The notes under the pieces were generated by a model. That model saw only the letters and a program-made list of their open reading frames with translations. It did not search any database and was not told where the DNA came from. Below are positions 36,019-37,032 of a stretch of 37,032 bases of DNA, one piece after another (position 1 is the stretch's first letter; every line of letters begins with the position of its first letter). The position numbers and the translations under genes were made by a program. The stretch covers positions 1 through 37,032 of the forward strand of contig NZ_NTGZ01000044.1 in NCBI RefSeq assembly GCF_002551245.1, read 5' to 3'. This DNA is from Streptomyces sp. rh34 (lineage in GTDB: Bacteria > Actinomycetota > Actinomycetes > Streptomycetales > Streptomycetaceae).

Positions 36019-36690
36019 TCAGGCGGCCTTCGCCTTCGTCGCGTACATGTCCACGTACTCCTGGCCGGACAGCCGCATCACCTCGGCCATCACCGAGTCG
36101 GTCACCGCCCGCAGCACATAGCGGTCGCGGTCCATGCCCTCGTAGCGCGAGAACTCCATCGGCTCACCGAAGCGCACCGTGACCTTGCCCGGCCGGGGCA
36201 GGCCCGCACCGCCCGGCTGCAGTTTGTCGGTCCCGATCATCGCGAACGGGATCACCGGAGCGCCCGTCATCAGCGTCAGCCGCGCGATGCCCGTACGGCC
36301 CCGGTAGAGCCGGCCGTCGGGGGAGCGGGTGCCCTCGGGGTAGATCGCGAAGGCCTGTCCCTGCTCCAGCACCCGGCGTCCCGTCATCAGCGCCGCGACC
36401 CCGCCCCGGCCGCCGTCCCGGTCCACCGGGATCATGCCGCAACCGGTGAAGAACCAGGCCATCAGCCGGCCCTTGAGGCCCTTGCCCGTGACGTACTCGT
36501 CCTTGCCGATGTAGAACACCGGCCGGTCGCAGCAGATCGGCATGATCATCGAGTCGATGAACGTGAGGTGGTTGCCCGCGAGGATCACCGGCCCGGTCCC
36601 GGGAATGTTCTCGACGCCTTCCACCTGTGGGCGGAACATCAGGCGCAGAATCGGTCCGAGCACTGCCTTGATGACCGTGAGACGGGACAA
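36019..36690 (-). CDS. PlsC-type 1-acylglycerol-3-phosphate acyltransferase
   Basis: A 223-residue membrane-associated acyltransferase of the LPLAT/AGPAT family, normal in length. The catalytic HX4D block is GNHLTFID (about residues 38-45), the glycerol-phosphate binding block is YPEGTRSPDGRLYRGRTG, and GAPVIPFAMIG is the fourth motif. It acylates lysophosphatidate or a related lipid. The start is read as the TTG at 36690, because GGAGG lies 5 nt before it and the protein then begins SRLTVIKAVLGPILRLMFRP like its relatives. The frame is open to 36891 but has no ribosome site there. It diverges from the last, partial gene. Confidence 0.9.
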   Translation of the reverse strand: MSRLTVIKAVLGPILRLMFRPQVEGVENIPGTGPVILAGNHLTFIDSMIMPICCDRPVFYIGKDEYVTGKGLKGRLMAWFFTGCGMIPVDRDGGRGGVAALMTGRRVLEQGQAFAIYPEGTRSPDGRLYRGRTGIARLTLMTGAPVIPFAMIGTDKLQPGGAGLPRPGKVTVRFGEPMEFSRYEGMDRDRYVLRAVTDSVMAEVMRLSGQEYVDMYATKAKAA

Positions 36691-36953
36691 CGGTTCCTCC
36701 GGTGTCGTGGCCTGGCCGGCCGCGATGGAATGGGTCGTACGGGCGGTGGCCGGTGCCGACGGGTGATGGTCGGTGCAGGTGAGGACGATACTCGCGGGTA
36801 TGCGCTGATCGCACATCGGGTTCACGAAGCGGATAGGCGGCGTTGAGGTGTGTTTCCGCCATGTTGGCCGACGGTCTGCCTTCCCGTACACCTCCCAGCC
36901 TACGATCGGGCCTCGCTCGACCGGTCCCGGACATCACCAAGCGAGGAGCATTC

Positions 36954-37032
36954 ATGACGGAGCGTGCACGGAAGACCCCTGGCCGACGGAGCCTCCTGGG
37001 CGCCGCGGTCCTCGGTACCGCGGCCCTGGGCC
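36954..37032 (+). CDS. Partial Tat-exported protein (N-terminus only)
   Basis: Only the first 26 codons are in the window. They read MTERARKTPGRRSLLGAAVL and onward, a twin-arginine signal peptide with GRRSLLG followed by an Ala/Leu core. GAGGAG lies 6 nt before the ATG. The mature protein is outside the window, so the function cannot be read. In S. coelicolor the gene order argH, reductase, tetR, MFS, acyltransferase is followed, as I recall it, by a secreted glycerophosphodiester phosphodiesterase (glpQ1); that identity is a guess from gene order. The gap 36691-36953 shows only a lone GTTCAC half-site. Confidence 0.75.
   Translation, partial: MTERARKTPGRRSLLGAAVLGTAALG

Noticed and set aside
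36820..36842. A PHO box upstream of the last, partial gene
   Set aside because: Only one GTTCAC half-site is present; the following 11 bp do not repeat it, so phosphate control cannot be claimed.

Overview
The window is high-GC actinobacterial DNA and reads as Streptomyces chromosome. Most coding sequences are strongly G/C-biased at the third codon position, and GTG and TTG starts and leaderless promoters are common. Tat signal peptides, MocR/EamA, DUF1918, DUF5997, GPP34 and HelR families and rare TTA codons all point the same way. Its core is an arginine biosynthesis locus, argCJBDR followed by argG and argH, with arginine-box-like promoters before argC and argG.

Left part (1-12.5 kb). After a terminator come a helix-turn-helix/TPR regulator (408-1757) and a NUDIX hydrolase with a TTA codon at codon 6. 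Next is a compact arsenic-resistance block (2.5-6.3 kb): an arsR remnant, arsO, acr3-type arsB, arsR, divergent arsC and an arsT remnant. The block lies between an intact 3-hydroxybutyryl-CoA dehydrogenase gene and a decayed copy of that gene's 3' end 3.84 kb away, which looks like the footprint of an insertion. A Tat-secreted GHL10-type glycoside hydrolase, a DUF1918 protein, a divergent EamA exporter/MocR regulator pair with overlapping start codons, an esterase 3' remnant and a cyclophilin follow.

Middle part (12.5-21.5 kb). A DUF5997 protein and a DNA-binding-domain-less LysR-type ligand-domain protein diverge from two leaderless promoters. A polytopic membrane protein then converges on a two-gene operon (HEAT-repeat protein plus MerR-HEAT fusion). 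That operon has a MerR-style promoter with a 19-bp spacer, and the MerR gene carries a TTA codon. GPP34, zinc-ribbon, membrane and small secreted proteins come next. The stretch ends in a decayed zone: an MFS transporter pseudogene (no start, a frameshift, an internal deletion) abuts the 3' end of a group II intron (HNH end of the maturase plus domains V and VI), directly upstream of the argC promoter.

Right part (21.5-37 kb). argCJBDR encode the acetylated cycle from N-acetylglutamate to acetylornithine, plus the arginine repressor; argG and argH convert citrulline to arginine. An L,D-transpeptidase-like secreted protein sits between argR and argG, on the opposite strand. Downstream are an aldo/keto reductase and a HelR-type RNA polymerase recycling ATPase whose leader holds a 29-bp palindrome resembling the rifamycin-associated element. 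A TetR/14-TM MFS exporter operon diverges from helR. A PlsC-type acyltransferase and the first codons of a Tat-exported protein close the window. No tRNA, rRNA, CRISPR array or complete insertion sequence was seen.
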